A DNA stretch of 64,000 nucleotides from Pseudalgibacter ostreae (GTDB lineage Bacteria > Bacteroidota > Bacteroidia > Flavobacteriales > Flavobacteriaceae). Shown one piece after another: positions 45,873 to 56,300 of the stretch (position 1 is its first letter; the number at the start of each line of letters is the position of its first letter). The stretch is from the NCBI RefSeq assembly GCF_042427585.1, contig NZ_JBHMFC010000081.1:1-64000 (forward strand), given 5' to 3'. The position numbers were made by a program, and so were the translations under genes. Under the pieces are notes generated by a model, which worked only from the letters and a program-made list of their open reading frames with translations, was not told the DNA's origin and did not search any database.

Positions 45873-46604
45873 ATGATACATTTTCTTTATGAATATATTA
45901 AAAGCCTCAAGCTCTTTTTTAAAGACAGGTTAAACAAGTACAATATTACGCTCTCATATGGTATTGCGGTATTAATTGCTTTATTTATGGTGGTTGCGGG
46001 AATCAATCTGTTTATAGAGCTTACAGAAACGTTGGCTACAGATATGTTGGCTAATTACGACCATCGCTTTACACAATATGTTATTTCTCACCGCTCTGCG
46101 GCGTTAACAAAATACTTTATAGCTATAACTCACGTAGGCGATGTTTATGGTTATATTGCAGTATTATTAATTGTTTTTTTGGTATCATTATTAGTGTTTA
46201 AAAGTTGGAAATACGTGGTGCAAATTATAGTGGTACTTATGTTGTCTGCGGTGTCTAATTTAATGCTTAAACGGTTTATCGATAGGGCGAGACCAGATTT
46301 AGAGCATATGGTTTCAGTGGAAACGCTAAGTTATCCTAGCGGTCATGCTATGAGTGCCATGGCTTTTTACGGGTTCTTAATATACCTGTTTTATAAATTC
46401 AGCATACCTACTTTAGCAAAATATAGTATTATAACGTTTTTATTCCTGCTTATCTTAAGTATAGGCATCAGTCGTATTTATTTAGGTGTACACTTTCCTT
46501 CAGATATCGCTGGCGGTTTTATTGCTGGCGCAATATGGGTCGTATTTTGTGCGCTCCTCTTTAATTTAATAGATTTATTTAGAAAAGAGCTTAACAAGCA
46601 GTAA
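45873..46604 (+). CDS. PAP2-family membrane phosphatase
   Basis: A 243-residue integral membrane phosphatase with about six helices. The three phosphatase motifs are intact: KRFIDRARP at 133-141, PSGH at 155-158 and SRIYLGVHFPSD at 200-211. Substrates in the family are lipid phosphates such as undecaprenyl pyrophosphate, phosphatidylglycerol phosphate or phosphatidate; the sequence does not settle which. Monocistronic. Confidence 0.88.
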   Translation: MIHFLYEYIKSLKLFFKDRLNKYNITLSYGIAVLIALFMVVAGINLFIELTETLATDMLANYDHRFTQYVISHRSAALTKYFIAITHVGDVYGYIAVLLIVFLVSLLVFKSWKYVVQIIVVLMLSAVSNLMLKRFIDRARPDLEHMVSVETLSYPSGHAMSAMAFYGFLIYLFYKFSIPTLAKYSIITFLFLLILSIGISRIYLGVHFPSDIAGGFIAGAIWVVFCALLFNLIDLFRKELNKQ

Positions 46605-46816
46605 AAGTTACCGACTTTTTTTATTTTTTAAACCATTTCGAAGATACCCTTAATTGAAATAAACAGGGTTTAAAGCCTAAATATTTTAAAATGAATAGCC
46701 ATCACAAGTTATAAAAAGTAAAAAATTCTTATATTGTTAGAGTAATGTTAAAAAGACAAGTCCTCTCTGTACATATGTTTTATAAAATAATATTCTGAAG
46801 AGGTTAAAAACGATTC

Positions 46817-48262
46817 ATGAAAAAACTAGCGCTACATTGGCAAATATTAATAGGAATGACGCTTGGGGTAATATGGGCATTGCTTTCAAGCGCTTTAGGC
46901 TGGAGCTCGTTTACCCTTAATTGGATAAATCCTTTTGGAACTATTTTTATTAACTTATTAAAACTTATTGCGGTACCTTTAGTATTATTTTCCATTATTG
47001 GTGGTGTTGCAAACATTGGCGATCCTTCAAGTTTGGGGCGTATGGGCGGTAAAACCCTACTCATTTATTTAGTGACTACCGTAATGGCTATTTCATTAGG
47101 ACTCGTATTGGTAAACACCATAAAACCAGGAAAATTAATAGATAAACAAAGTAGGATAGATAATAGAATCCGTTATGAAATTTGGGCAGATAATGAGGGA
47201 CATGAGATAAAAGACGGCATTCATTACCTAAAAGACCCCGTTTTTTTTGAACGTGCTCAAAATATTTCCAAGCTCTCGGAATCTGAACTAAAAGAGGTTT
47301 CTGTTTCGGATAAACTAGAAAAGGCTAAGGAACAAAAAAATATTTCACCGTTGCAACCCTTAGTGGATATCGTTCCAGAAAATTTTTTCTTTTCGCTTTC
47401 TAGCAATGGGCTTATGTTGCAAATTATCTTTTTTGCGCTGTTCTTTGGGGTGTGTCTATTATTTATTCCCAACGAGAAATCACAGCCCGTTTTAATCTTA
47501 GTCAATGGCATAAATGAGGTATTTCTAAAGATGGTAGACTTGGTTATGCAAGGGGCACCATTCTTTGTGTTTGCCTTACTGGCTGGCGTGGTGAGTAAAA
47601 TGGCTGGAGACGATCTCGCTAAGGTTTTAGAAATTTTTAAAGGATTGAGTTGGTATGCAGCAACGGTTTTAATAGGCTTATTGCTGATGATTTTTGTTAT
47701 CTATCCTGGGATTCTGAAACTTTTCGTGAAAAAAATCCCTTATTTCGGTTTTTTTAAGGCTATGGGGCCTGCCCAAACTTTAGCGTTCTCAACCTCTAGC
47801 AGTGCAGCAACATTGCCCATAACTATGGAGTGTGTAGAGCATAATTTAGGAGTGGATAAAAAAATAAGCAGTTTTGTCCTGCCTATAGGTGCTACTGTAA
47901 ATATGGATGGAACCAGTTTGTATCAGGCAGTTGCTGTTGTTTTCTTAGCTCAAATGCATATGATAGACCTTACTATTGGTCAACAGATAACGGTAGTGAT
48001 TACTACCGCTCTTGCATCTATCGGCTCTGCTGCCGTGCCAAGTGCCGGATTGGTAATGATGATTGTGGTATTAGATTCTGTAGGCTTAAATCCAGCATGG
48101 ATCGCTATTGTTTTTCCTGTTGATAGAATTTTAGATATGTTTAGAACTGTTGTAAATGTTACTGGCGATGCGACTGTTTGTTCTATTATTGCAGATGGTG
48201 AGGATATGTTGACTTATAAAAATAATAAAAAACCAACAGAAACCTTTAACATGGATTCTTAA
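46817..48262 (+). CDS. Dicarboxylate/amino acid:cation symporter (DAACS family)
   Basis: A 481-residue GltP/DctA-type secondary transporter. Family marks: helix-rich body, the serine-rich re-entrant hairpin FSTSSSAATLPITMECVE (about 323-340), the NMDGT motif (about 361-365) and GSAAVPSAGLVMM. An insert of roughly 80 residues at about 105-185 is charged and lies between helices. Substrate may be glutamate, aspartate or C4-dicarboxylates. The following sulfurtransferase gene is only 21 nt downstream, so the two may be co-transcribed. Confidence 0.9.
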   Translation: MKKLALHWQILIGMTLGVIWALLSSALGWSSFTLNWINPFGTIFINLLKLIAVPLVLFSIIGGVANIGDPSSLGRMGGKTLLIYLVTTVMAISLGLVLVNTIKPGKLIDKQSRIDNRIRYEIWADNEGHEIKDGIHYLKDPVFFERAQNISKLSESELKEVSVSDKLEKAKEQKNISPLQPLVDIVPENFFFSLSSNGLMLQIIFFALFFGVCLLFIPNEKSQPVLILVNGINEVFLKMVDLVMQGAPFFVFALLAGVVSKMAGDDLAKVLEIFKGLSWYAATVLIGLLLMIFVIYPGILKLFVKKIPYFGFFKAMGPAQTLAFSTSSSAATLPITMECVEHNLGVDKKISSFVLPIGATVNMDGTSLYQAVAVVFLAQMHMIDLTIGQQITVVITTALASIGSAAVPSAGLVMMIVVLDSVGLNPAWIAIVFPVDRILDMFRTVVNVTGDATVCSIIADGEDMLTYKNNKKPTETFNMDS

Positions 48263-48283
48263 TTTAATCGTAAACCTATTTGT

Positions 48284-49105
48284 ATGTCTGCAATATCAAT
48301 AAAAACCCCTATAGTTTCAGTAGAATGGCTCTATAAGCATTTAGATGCTGAAAACCTCATTGTTTTAGATGGAACTATAATTAAAAATTTAGAAGATAGT
48401 CCAAATCAAATCCCGAATGCTCGTTTTTTCGATATCAAAAAGAAGTTTAGTGATATTACAAATTCTTTTCCGAGTGCCTTTCCATCAGAAAAACAATTTC
48501 AAAAGGAAGCTCAGGCTCTAGGTATCCATACAGATAGCGCGATTGTAGTGTACGACGACAAAGGGATTTATTCCAGTGCCCGAGTATGGTGGATGTTTAA
48601 AGCTATGGGACACGAGAATGTTGCGGTGCTTAATGGTGGATTTCCAGAATGGCAAAAAGCTGCATATCCGTCGGAAAAACCAAAACTATCTCTTATAGAA
48701 GTAGGCGATTTTGTAGCCCATTACCAACCCAAGTCTATGAGGTTTTTCGAAGATATGAAAGAAGCAACAAAAAACAGCACCCAGAGTATTATAGACGCCC
48801 GCTCTAAAGATCGATTTCTTTCGTTGGTTGATGAGCCTAAAGAAGGGCTTCGCAGAGGGCAAATTCCAAATTCTATAAACTTACCTTTTACCGACCTTAT
48901 GGATGGCAATAAACTTAAAGACACTGAGGGATTAGAACCAATATTTAAGGCATTAGTTAAAAAAAAATCTGATATTATATTTTCCTGTGGATCTGGTATT
49001 ACCGCTTGCATCTTGGCTTTGGCAGCCGATATATTAGGATATAAAAACATAGCGGTCTACGATGGTTCGTGGACAGAGTGGGGGAGTTTGGTCGATCCAG
49101 ATTAG
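48284..49105 (+). CDS. Sulfurtransferase (3-mercaptopyruvate/thiosulfate type)
   Basis: A 273-residue two-domain rhodanese. The C-terminal domain carries the catalytic loop CGSGIT with C235, the pattern associated with 3-mercaptopyruvate sulfurtransferase rather than thiosulfate rhodanese (CRxGxR). The N-terminal domain (about 1-135) is inactive, with no Cys in its loop. Conserved ARVWWMFKAMGH and IDARSKDRF segments fit. It lies right after the symporter gene. Confidence 0.88.
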   Translation: MSAISIKTPIVSVEWLYKHLDAENLIVLDGTIIKNLEDSPNQIPNARFFDIKKKFSDITNSFPSAFPSEKQFQKEAQALGIHTDSAIVVYDDKGIYSSARVWWMFKAMGHENVAVLNGGFPEWQKAAYPSEKPKLSLIEVGDFVAHYQPKSMRFFEDMKEATKNSTQSIIDARSKDRFLSLVDEPKEGLRRGQIPNSINLPFTDLMDGNKLKDTEGLEPIFKALVKKKSDIIFSCGSGITACILALAADILGYKNIAVYDGSWTEWGSLVDPD

Positions 49106-49178
49106 GCTGATACATGCGGGGTTTACCTGTTTTTATATAAAAAATCACTCTCCTTTTTTACTTATTGATGTATTCTTA

Positions 49179-49598
49179 TCAATCCAAAAATTTACTTTTT
49201 AATTCTGGCGTAGGAATCAGGCATGCCTCTTTTTTTCCATACCACTTATAGCGGTTTTTAGCGATATAATCGTAAACCCAGTTACGTATAAATGGAGGGA
49301 CAATAAAAAACACAACCATCAGATTTACTGGAAAACCTAATTTTGAAGCAATATTTAATGCTGCTGTAGATTTATAGGCCAGTTTTTTATTAGGAGTATA
49401 AAGAAGAATAGAATCTATTTTGGTTCTATCAATATGATGGGCCTTTATTACCTTTTGTCCTGCTTCACTTTGTAGTGCAGCAAACAAAAAAACATGCTCG
49501 GTATCTTTTTTAACAACATACTGTACGGCACTGTCGCATAAATTGCAAACCCCATCAAATAAAATTAATTTATTATGTTTAGGAATAAGATCCTTCAT
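49179..49598 (-). CDS. DCC-family thiol-disulfide oxidoreductase-like protein (DUF393)
   Basis: A 139-residue protein with the DxxCxxC signature FDGVCNLC (C18, C21) near the N-terminus and the DUF393 segments DTEHVFLFAALQSEAG and YTPNKKLAYKSTAAL. Thioredoxin-like redox activity is predicted for the family but not proven. It starts 4 nt after the end of mutS2, so the two are in one operon. Confidence 0.9.
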   Translation of the reverse strand: MKDLIPKHNKLILFDGVCNLCDSAVQYVVKKDTEHVFLFAALQSEAGQKVIKAHHIDRTKIDSILLYTPNKKLAYKSTAALNIASKLGFPVNLMVVFFIVPPFIRNWVYDYIAKNRYKWYGKKEACLIPTPELKSKFLD

Positions 49599-49602
49599 TT
49601 TA

Positions 49603-51771
49603 TCATTTTTTTATGGCTTTAACCAGGTCTAGTTGTTCTAAATTTACATGAGTAGTAAAGGTGCCATAATTTACAATAGCTTTGTTTTTTTCTATTTTAT
49701 CTACTGTGCCAATAGCACGGCCATCTTCTAAGCGTACACGATCTCCCAGCCTAATAATAGCTTTAGGTTTTGGATTTTCAATCGCTTTTTTCTTAGCTTC
49801 TTTTTTCTTTTCGCGTATAACCGTAACTACTTTTTCAGCTTCTTGTCTAACCGCTTTTTCCTTAGCTTTTGTTTCCTTTTTCTCCTTAGCCGAAACCTTC
49901 TTGCGTTTGGAGTTTTCTATTTGAACCAATTTAAAAAACTCGCCTAACATGTCTTTTTTGTCTTTGTTATCAAAATACCGCTCGGCCATATCATTTACTT
50001 TTTGTCCTAAATAAATTAGGCGTTGGTTGCTGTCAAAAAGCTCCTGGTATCCTTCAAGTTTCTTTTGGATTTTGGTGTTGATAAGCTCTAGTTTATCTGC
50101 TTCTTCAATTTTTTTCTTTTCATTAAGCTTTAAAGATTGTCCTGTTTTTTCAAGTTTAGACCGTTCTTTTTGAAGTTTTGCAATAGTAGCATCAAACCTC
50201 ACCTTGCTACGTTCTATTTTCTTTTTGGCACGGTTGATCAAACTAAATGGAATCCCATTTTTTTGAGCTACTTCAAATGTAAAACTACTTCCTGCCTGCC
50301 CGATTACCAATTTGAAAAGCGGTTCTAAAGTACGTTCATCAAAAAGCATATTGGCATTGAGCATAAACGGCAACTCATTGGCTAAGATTTTTAAATTGGA
50401 ATAATGTGTGGTTATTATGCCATAGGCTTCACGATGATAAAACTCTTCTAAAAAAGTTTCCGCTAAGGCCCCACCTAGTTCGGGGTCACTTCCAGTACCA
50501 AACTCATCAATTAAAAAAAGCGTGTTTTTATTACATTTTTTTAGAAAATAATTCATTTGCTTTAAGCGGTAACTATAAGTGCTTAAGTGATTTTCAATGG
50601 ATTGATTATCACCAATATCTGTTAAAATTCGGTCAAACAAAAAGACTTTACTGCGTTCGTGCACAGGAATCAACATACCACTTTGTAACATGACCTGTAA
50701 TAAGCCTACTGTTTTTAAAGTAATACTTTTTCCTCCGGCATTGGGTCCAGAAATAACAATAATCCGACTGTCTTCTTCTAATTTTATGGTTTGCGGAAAT
50801 GTTTTTACCTTATTTTTAAGGTTGTTTAAATAAAGTAATGGGTGATAGGCGTCTCTTAAAAACAGTCTTTTTTCTTCAGAAATTTCAGGAAGTATTCCAT
50901 TCATGGTGTTGGCATATTTCGCTTTCGCTGAAATAACATCCATATCGATTAAAAAATCTTGAGAATCTTGTAACAACTCTGAAAAAGGACGGATATAATT
51001 GGTAAGAGCCTTTAAAATCCTAACAATTTCTTCCTGCTCTTCATACTCCAGATTATTGAGTTCTCGAGTAAACTGTAAAGTTGTTTCTGGCTCAATGTAT
51101 ACAATACTGCCCGTTTTACTACCGCCCATGATAGATCCTTTAACTTTACGTCTATACATTGCTTTAACGGCCAACACCCGTTTGTTGTCCACGACCGATT
51201 CCCGGATATCGTCTAAGTATTCCAGATTATGATAGGTGTTTAACGCTGTGGCAAAACTTTGGTTTATCTTGCCTTTTACGCTATTAATAGACTGACGTAA
51301 GTCGAAAAGCAAATCGGATGCATGGTCTTTTATTTCTCCAAAGCGGTCTATGTTGGCATCTACCTTTTCAATAATGGCTTTGGTCACTTCTATATGCGCT
51401 GCAAAACTGTTAAGCGCTGGATAGTAATCTTTAAATTTGTTTATAAAGATTACTATTTCATTGGTTGTTATAGAAAGGGCCTCTATTTTTTTAAAGCCTT
51501 GAATATCTAGATAAGTATTTTCAATACGAAGCAGTTTAAGTTCTTTTGTAATGGCATCAAACCCATGGTTGGGGAGGCGGTTGTCATTATCAAAAGAAGA
51601 CAGATATTCATTGGTTAAAAGTAGCGCGTTACGTAACTCCTCTTTATTTCTAAAAGGTGAAATTTGTAATGTTTTTTCTGTGCCTAAACTGGTAACGCAA
51701 TGCGCACTAAGCTGTTTTAAAACTGTTGAAAACTCTAAATCTTGTAAGGTCTTTTCGTGAATGTGTATCAT
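49603..51771 (-). CDS. mutS2: MutS2 family protein lacking the Smr domain
   Basis: Homologue of MutS2, linked to suppression of recombination and ribosome rescue. Start at ATG 51771 (722 residues, MIHIHEKTLQDLEF). The ATPase domain has Walker A SGPNAGGKS (about 340-348), FLIDEFGTGSDPELGGAL (about 417-434) and TTHYSNLK. A long Lys/Glu-rich coiled coil follows, ending in a KOW-like module GDRVRLEDGRAIGTVDKI. Unlike Bacillus MutS2, no C-terminal Smr domain is present; a separate Smr protein is encoded at 25658. Confidence 0.9.
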   Translation of the reverse strand: MIHIHEKTLQDLEFSTVLKQLSAHCVTSLGTEKTLQISPFRNKEELRNALLLTNEYLSSFDNDNRLPNHGFDAITKELKLLRIENTYLDIQGFKKIEALSITTNEIVIFINKFKDYYPALNSFAAHIEVTKAIIEKVDANIDRFGEIKDHASDLLFDLRQSINSVKGKINQSFATALNTYHNLEYLDDIRESVVDNKRVLAVKAMYRRKVKGSIMGGSKTGSIVYIEPETTLQFTRELNNLEYEEQEEIVRILKALTNYIRPFSELLQDSQDFLIDMDVISAKAKYANTMNGILPEISEEKRLFLRDAYHPLLYLNNLKNKVKTFPQTIKLEEDSRIIVISGPNAGGKSITLKTVGLLQVMLQSGMLIPVHERSKVFLFDRILTDIGDNQSIENHLSTYSYRLKQMNYFLKKCNKNTLFLIDEFGTGSDPELGGALAETFLEEFYHREAYGIITTHYSNLKILANELPFMLNANMLFDERTLEPLFKLVIGQAGSSFTFEVAQKNGIPFSLINRAKKKIERSKVRFDATIAKLQKERSKLEKTGQSLKLNEKKKIEEADKLELINTKIQKKLEGYQELFDSNQRLIYLGQKVNDMAERYFDNKDKKDMLGEFFKLVQIENSKRKKVSAKEKKETKAKEKAVRQEAEKVVTVIREKKKEAKKKAIENPKPKAIIRLGDRVRLEDGRAIGTVDKIEKNKAIVNYGTFTTHVNLEQLDLVKAIKK

Positions 51772-51919
51772 TCTTATATTTAAAAGAAACAAAGTTAAAC
51801 ATTCTGTTGAAACACATGATCCCTTTTAAGTGAAACCTGAGCGGGATTCTTTTAAAAAAACATTATAAAAATTACTAAGGTGTTTTATAGATCGTACCTG
51901 AGCAGATAAAACAAAAGGA

Positions 51920-51969
51920 AAAAGAAAACCCCACGATGTAGCTTTGAGGCATACATATCGCGAGGCTTT
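51920..51969 (-). terminator. Minus-strand terminator after the secreted Tyr/His-rich gene
   Basis: In the minus-strand RNA, 51969-51957 pairs with 51937-51925 over 13 positions including three G-U pairs, followed by a U-rich tail. On the plus strand the same stem is weaker, so the direction is clear. Confidence 0.5.
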
Positions 51970-51989
51970 CCCACTAACCAACCAAAAAA

Positions 51990-53153
51990 TTAAAGTCTCC
52001 TTCTTGAAGAAGACGGTATGTTTCCTGTATTTGAACTATTTCTTGTCGCTTGCGAAACGTTTGATGTGTTTCGCGTTCCCCTAGAAGAGGAACGAACTTG
52101 AGTGCTACTCGGCTTAGTTCTCGTACTGGTATTAATTTTAGTATATGTACGAGAATTATTCGGGTTTGGTTTTTGTGCTACCGAAGTTTTTCGTTGTATA
52201 CGGGGTCTGTTCGCACGAGTATGGGGCGTATTAAGCCCTGTTGTGTTGGTATTCTCCCGTGTAATTCTTTCGTTACCAATAGGTTGCGAAACACGTCGAT
52301 TTGTGTTACTAGGTGTTGAATTAATGTGTGTGTTTTTTCGATTATTATCATGATTTTTGTTTTTTAAATGGGTATTTGTGTTTTCTCGAGATATGCGACC
52401 TGCGTCTGATTTTTGCGACCCATATCTTCGGTTCGTGGTGCTTGTAAGCCTTCTATAATCGGCAGATTGGTGCCTTGTTTCAGTAGCATAACTTCTATTT
52501 CTGGATATGGTACTGCCCCGTCTATTAGCTACAGACGTTTTAGGTCTGTAATTATTATAATAAGGCCTGTTGTACACATATCTTACCGGTTTGTAATGTT
52601 GTCTGTAAGGTCTGCTGTATACCACACGGTGATGATGGGATGGAACATTATAGTAAGAATGCCAAGGTCTATAAACATAATGCCTATTATACACATTTAT
52701 AAAACCTGTATAGTGTGAGAAATGATGTTGGCTGTTATAAAAAACATGTAAACCTCCAACACGGGACACATATCCATGATGGTTATAATGAATATTAACC
52801 TGTCCGGCGCGGGTTATACGCCCATAATAATCATAATAAATAGGACTGTTTTCTATTTGAATAATAGCACCATATTCATCATATTGAACATAAGCATTAT
52901 AATCATAACCAGAATTAAAACTGATATTTACATGTGGAGAACCAATAGAAACATTTAAATGCGATCGATTATTTAACATGGTAAAGTCGAATTGCCCATC
53001 TGGAAACACTGAAAACTCGATACCGTTTTCAACAAAAATAAAAGCTTTGCCATAGGCTTTATTGGAAAAAGAATGTTCTGTGTTCACGGGTGCTGTATGC
53101 GCTGTAAATCCTGAAAGGACCATTGCTGTTATAAGGAATATGTATGTTTTCAT
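51990..53153 (-). CDS. Secreted Tyr/His-rich protein with basic Ser/Thr/Arg tail
   Basis: A 387-residue protein with a signal peptide (1-20, ending HTA). Residues 30-130 form a beta-rich domain with repeated short strands; 130-205 are very rich in Tyr, His and Arg (for example RPWHSYYNVPSHHHR). The last 180 residues are low-complexity, rich in Asn, Arg, Ser and Thr, and predicted unstructured. Homologues in Flavobacteria have been mislabelled as sperm nuclear basic protein because of the tail. Function unknown; a surface or matrix role is a guess. Confidence 0.75.
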   Translation of the reverse strand: MKTYIFLITAMVLSGFTAHTAPVNTEHSFSNKAYGKAFIFVENGIEFSVFPDGQFDFTMLNNRSHLNVSIGSPHVNISFNSGYDYNAYVQYDEYGAIIQIENSPIYYDYYGRITRAGQVNIHYNHHGYVSRVGGLHVFYNSQHHFSHYTGFINVYNRHYVYRPWHSYYNVPSHHHRVVYSRPYRQHYKPVRYVYNRPYYNNYRPKTSVANRRGSTISRNRSYATETRHQSADYRRLTSTTNRRYGSQKSDAGRISRENTNTHLKNKNHDNNRKNTHINSTPSNTNRRVSQPIGNERITRENTNTTGLNTPHTRANRPRIQRKTSVAQKPNPNNSRTYTKINTSTRTKPSSTQVRSSSRGTRNTSNVSQATRNSSNTGNIPSSSRRRL

Positions 53154-53316
53154 AATTAAGGGTTTTTAGGGGTGAACAGTATGATATTTACAAACAACGT
53201 GCCAAAGACCAAAAGACTAATCTCAATACTGTTCATGAATTTTTTTTTAAGGCTAAAATATATTAATATCCCGCCTTTATTTTGTTAGTTTAGCAATCAG
53301 ACTTATATTTGGATTT

Positions 53317-56300
53317 ATGGCAAAACGCATCACTGAAAAACAACAACAAGACATCCTTGATCTTGCTGAAACTTTGCAGCAGCCCAGGGAAAACGCAAAA
53401 CCAACCCTTTTTTCTAAACGAATAGGGCCTATAATAGAAAACCCTGAAGCCAAGACCTTTTTAATCCGCATGATGGATACGGCTTTTCGGTCTTCAAATT
53501 ACATTAGGATTTCAAAGTATATGGATCGGCTTTTAAAGGCGAACAAAGCGTCATTTGTAATATTCAATAGGTTTGAAAAGGCCCTTATCAACATATATAG
53601 GTATGTAGGTAACAAAGTTCCTTTTATAAGCATTCCTTTAATGCTCGGTCAAATAAAAAGTGTTACTAAACCTATTTTATTTTTTGTTAATGATTCAAAA
53701 TTCAAAACCCACGTTCTTAACAGAAAGAAAGAAGGTGTGGTGTTGAATGTAAACCTTATTGGCGAATCTTTGGTAGGGGAAGAAGAAGCCGCTGTTCGTA
53801 TCGAAAACTATTGTTTATTGCTCAATCAAAAAGAGGTCGATTATATTTCCGTAAAGGCTTCTACCATTTCATCACAACTTAAACCAATGGCTTTTAACAA
53901 AACAGTAGACGACTTAGTAGAGAAGCTCTCTGTTTTATATCAAGAGGTTATCGATATTGAGAAAAGGACAGGACGAACCAAGTTTGTAAATTTGGATATG
54001 GAAGAATATCGGGATTTGGAAATTACCTTGTCTACGTTTATGAAAACACTAGATCTGCCACAGTTTAAGCATCTAAGAATGGGGATTGTGCTGCAGGCTT
54101 ATTTGCCCGACTCCTATCAGGCGATGGAGCGTCTCCAGACTTGGGCTAAAAAACGTGTTCAAAACGGAGGAAGCCCTATAAAGGTAAGACTTGTTAAAGG
54201 GGCTAATCTAGAAATGGAAAAAACCGAAGCCTCTCTGGAAGATTGGCCGCTAGCAACTTATGCCACCAAGTTGGATACTGATGCCAATTTTAAGAAAATG
54301 TTGCTTGAAATGCTAACCAAAAACTCTGCACCAGCTTTAAATGTTGGGATAGCATCTCATAATATTTTTGATTTGGCCTTTGGGCTACACCTTGTAAAAG
54401 CACATCAAATTGAACGTTTTGTAGACTTCGAGATGCTAGAAGGCATGGCAAACGAAACGGTTTATGAGCTTTTAAAACAGCAAGTCCATTTATTATTATA
54501 TACGCCTATAGTTAAAAAGGAGAACTATAATAATGCGATTGCCTATTTGGTGCGCCGTTTGGATGAAGGCACACAGCCTGGAAACTTTTTAAAAGAAGGT
54601 TTTGAACTAAAAAAGGGATCCGAAAAATGGAACATGCTAAAACAGCAGTTTCTCGATAGTTTAGCACGCATGGAAAGCGTAAGGGAAACCCAAAACAGAC
54701 TTCAAGACAGAGCTAACGAAACGCCTGTCGCCCAGACTAAATTCTCAAATGTACCTAATACAGATTGGATCCTTTCTGCAAATAGAGCATGGATTTCTAA
54801 GATGAAGTCCAATTGGCAAAACCCTTTAAATATTCTAGGAGATACCATTCCTGTAGTTGGTGTATTACCAAAAAAAGAAAGAGAAAAAACATCCATAGAA
54901 GCTTGGAATGGTACGCATCCTTGGACATATGAGCTTGCGGATAGTGAGGATTACCAGCAAGTTATTGAGGCCACATCAGAATGGTACGGATTTTCTGTAA
55001 ATGAAAGGGCAGAACTGTTAAGAGCTGCCGCTGTTGAAATAGAGAAAAACCGCGCAGACCTTATCGGTGTTGCTGTTGTAGAATTGGGTAAAACGGTTGC
55101 CGAAGTAGATGTGGAAGTTTCAGAGGCTATCGATTTTGCTAATTATTATGCCCAAACAGCTATAGATTTATATTATACTGAAGGTATAGAAAGTACCTCA
55201 AGTGGTATTAATTTAGTGTTATCGCCATGGAATTTCCCAATTGCTATACCTATAGGAGGCGTTTTAGCGTCTTTGGCTGCGGGCAAACGTGTTATTTTAA
55301 AGCCTTCTCAAAATGCAGCTGCATGTAGTTACCTCGTAGCAAAAGCATTGTGGACTGCAGGAATTCCTAAGAGTGCGTTTGCATTCTTGCCAGCCAAAGA
55401 AGATACATTAGATGCTTTTTTGATTGATGACACGATTTTTGATGCTGTTATTTTAACAGGAGGAACGGCAACCGCTAAATTTTTATTGGAAAGAACTCCA
55501 AAATTGAAATTATTTGCGGAAACAGGAGGAAAAAATGCGACTATCGTTACAGCGCTATCCGATCGAGAACAAGCTATTAAAAATGTGGTGCAGTCTGCTT
55601 TCGGAAACACTGGTCAGAAATGCTCTGCAACCTCCTTGTTAATCCTTGATGAGGAAGTGTTTAACGATAATCACTTTAAGTATTTATTGAAAGATGCTAC
55701 AGAAAGCAGGCCTTATGGTAATCCGTGGGATTTCGAAACGGAAATTGGCCCATTAGCGGTTAAAATAAACGAAAAATTACAACATGTTCTCGATCATACC
55801 CCGGATAGCCAATGGCTTTTAAAACCAAAGGTAAATGGCGGGTTCTTTTTGTCCCCGGGCATTAAGTGGGGTATTACGCCAGCCGACTATGAGTATAAAC
55901 ATGAGCTTTTCGGCCCTATTTTATGTGTTATGAAAGCTAAAAATTTAAAACATGCGGTGAGATTGGTAAATAATTTGGATTACGGTTTAACAAGTGGTAT
56001 TGAGAGCTTGGATACTCATGAAGTTGATTATTGGCTTAATAACGTGAGAGCTGGAAACTTATATGCCAATAGGTCTACCACAGGTGCTATTGTGCAAAGA
56101 CAACCTTTTGGAGGAATGAAAGCCTCTTGTTTTGGTTTTGGAATGAAAGCTGGAGGCCCTAATTATGTCGCTCAATTTTTAAATAGAAGTGAAAAGGTTC
56201 TTTTTTCCAAAGTGGTGAAGAGCTCGTACCAAAATGCTTATGATAAGCATTTTTCAAAAGCCATAGATTATGCGAAACTACGAGGACAACACAATATTAA

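Noticed and set aside
52098..52718. Several plus-strand ORFs antisense to the Tyr/His-rich protein gene
   Set aside because: They mirror low-complexity codons of the minus-strand gene, which has a signal peptide and a sensible terminator.
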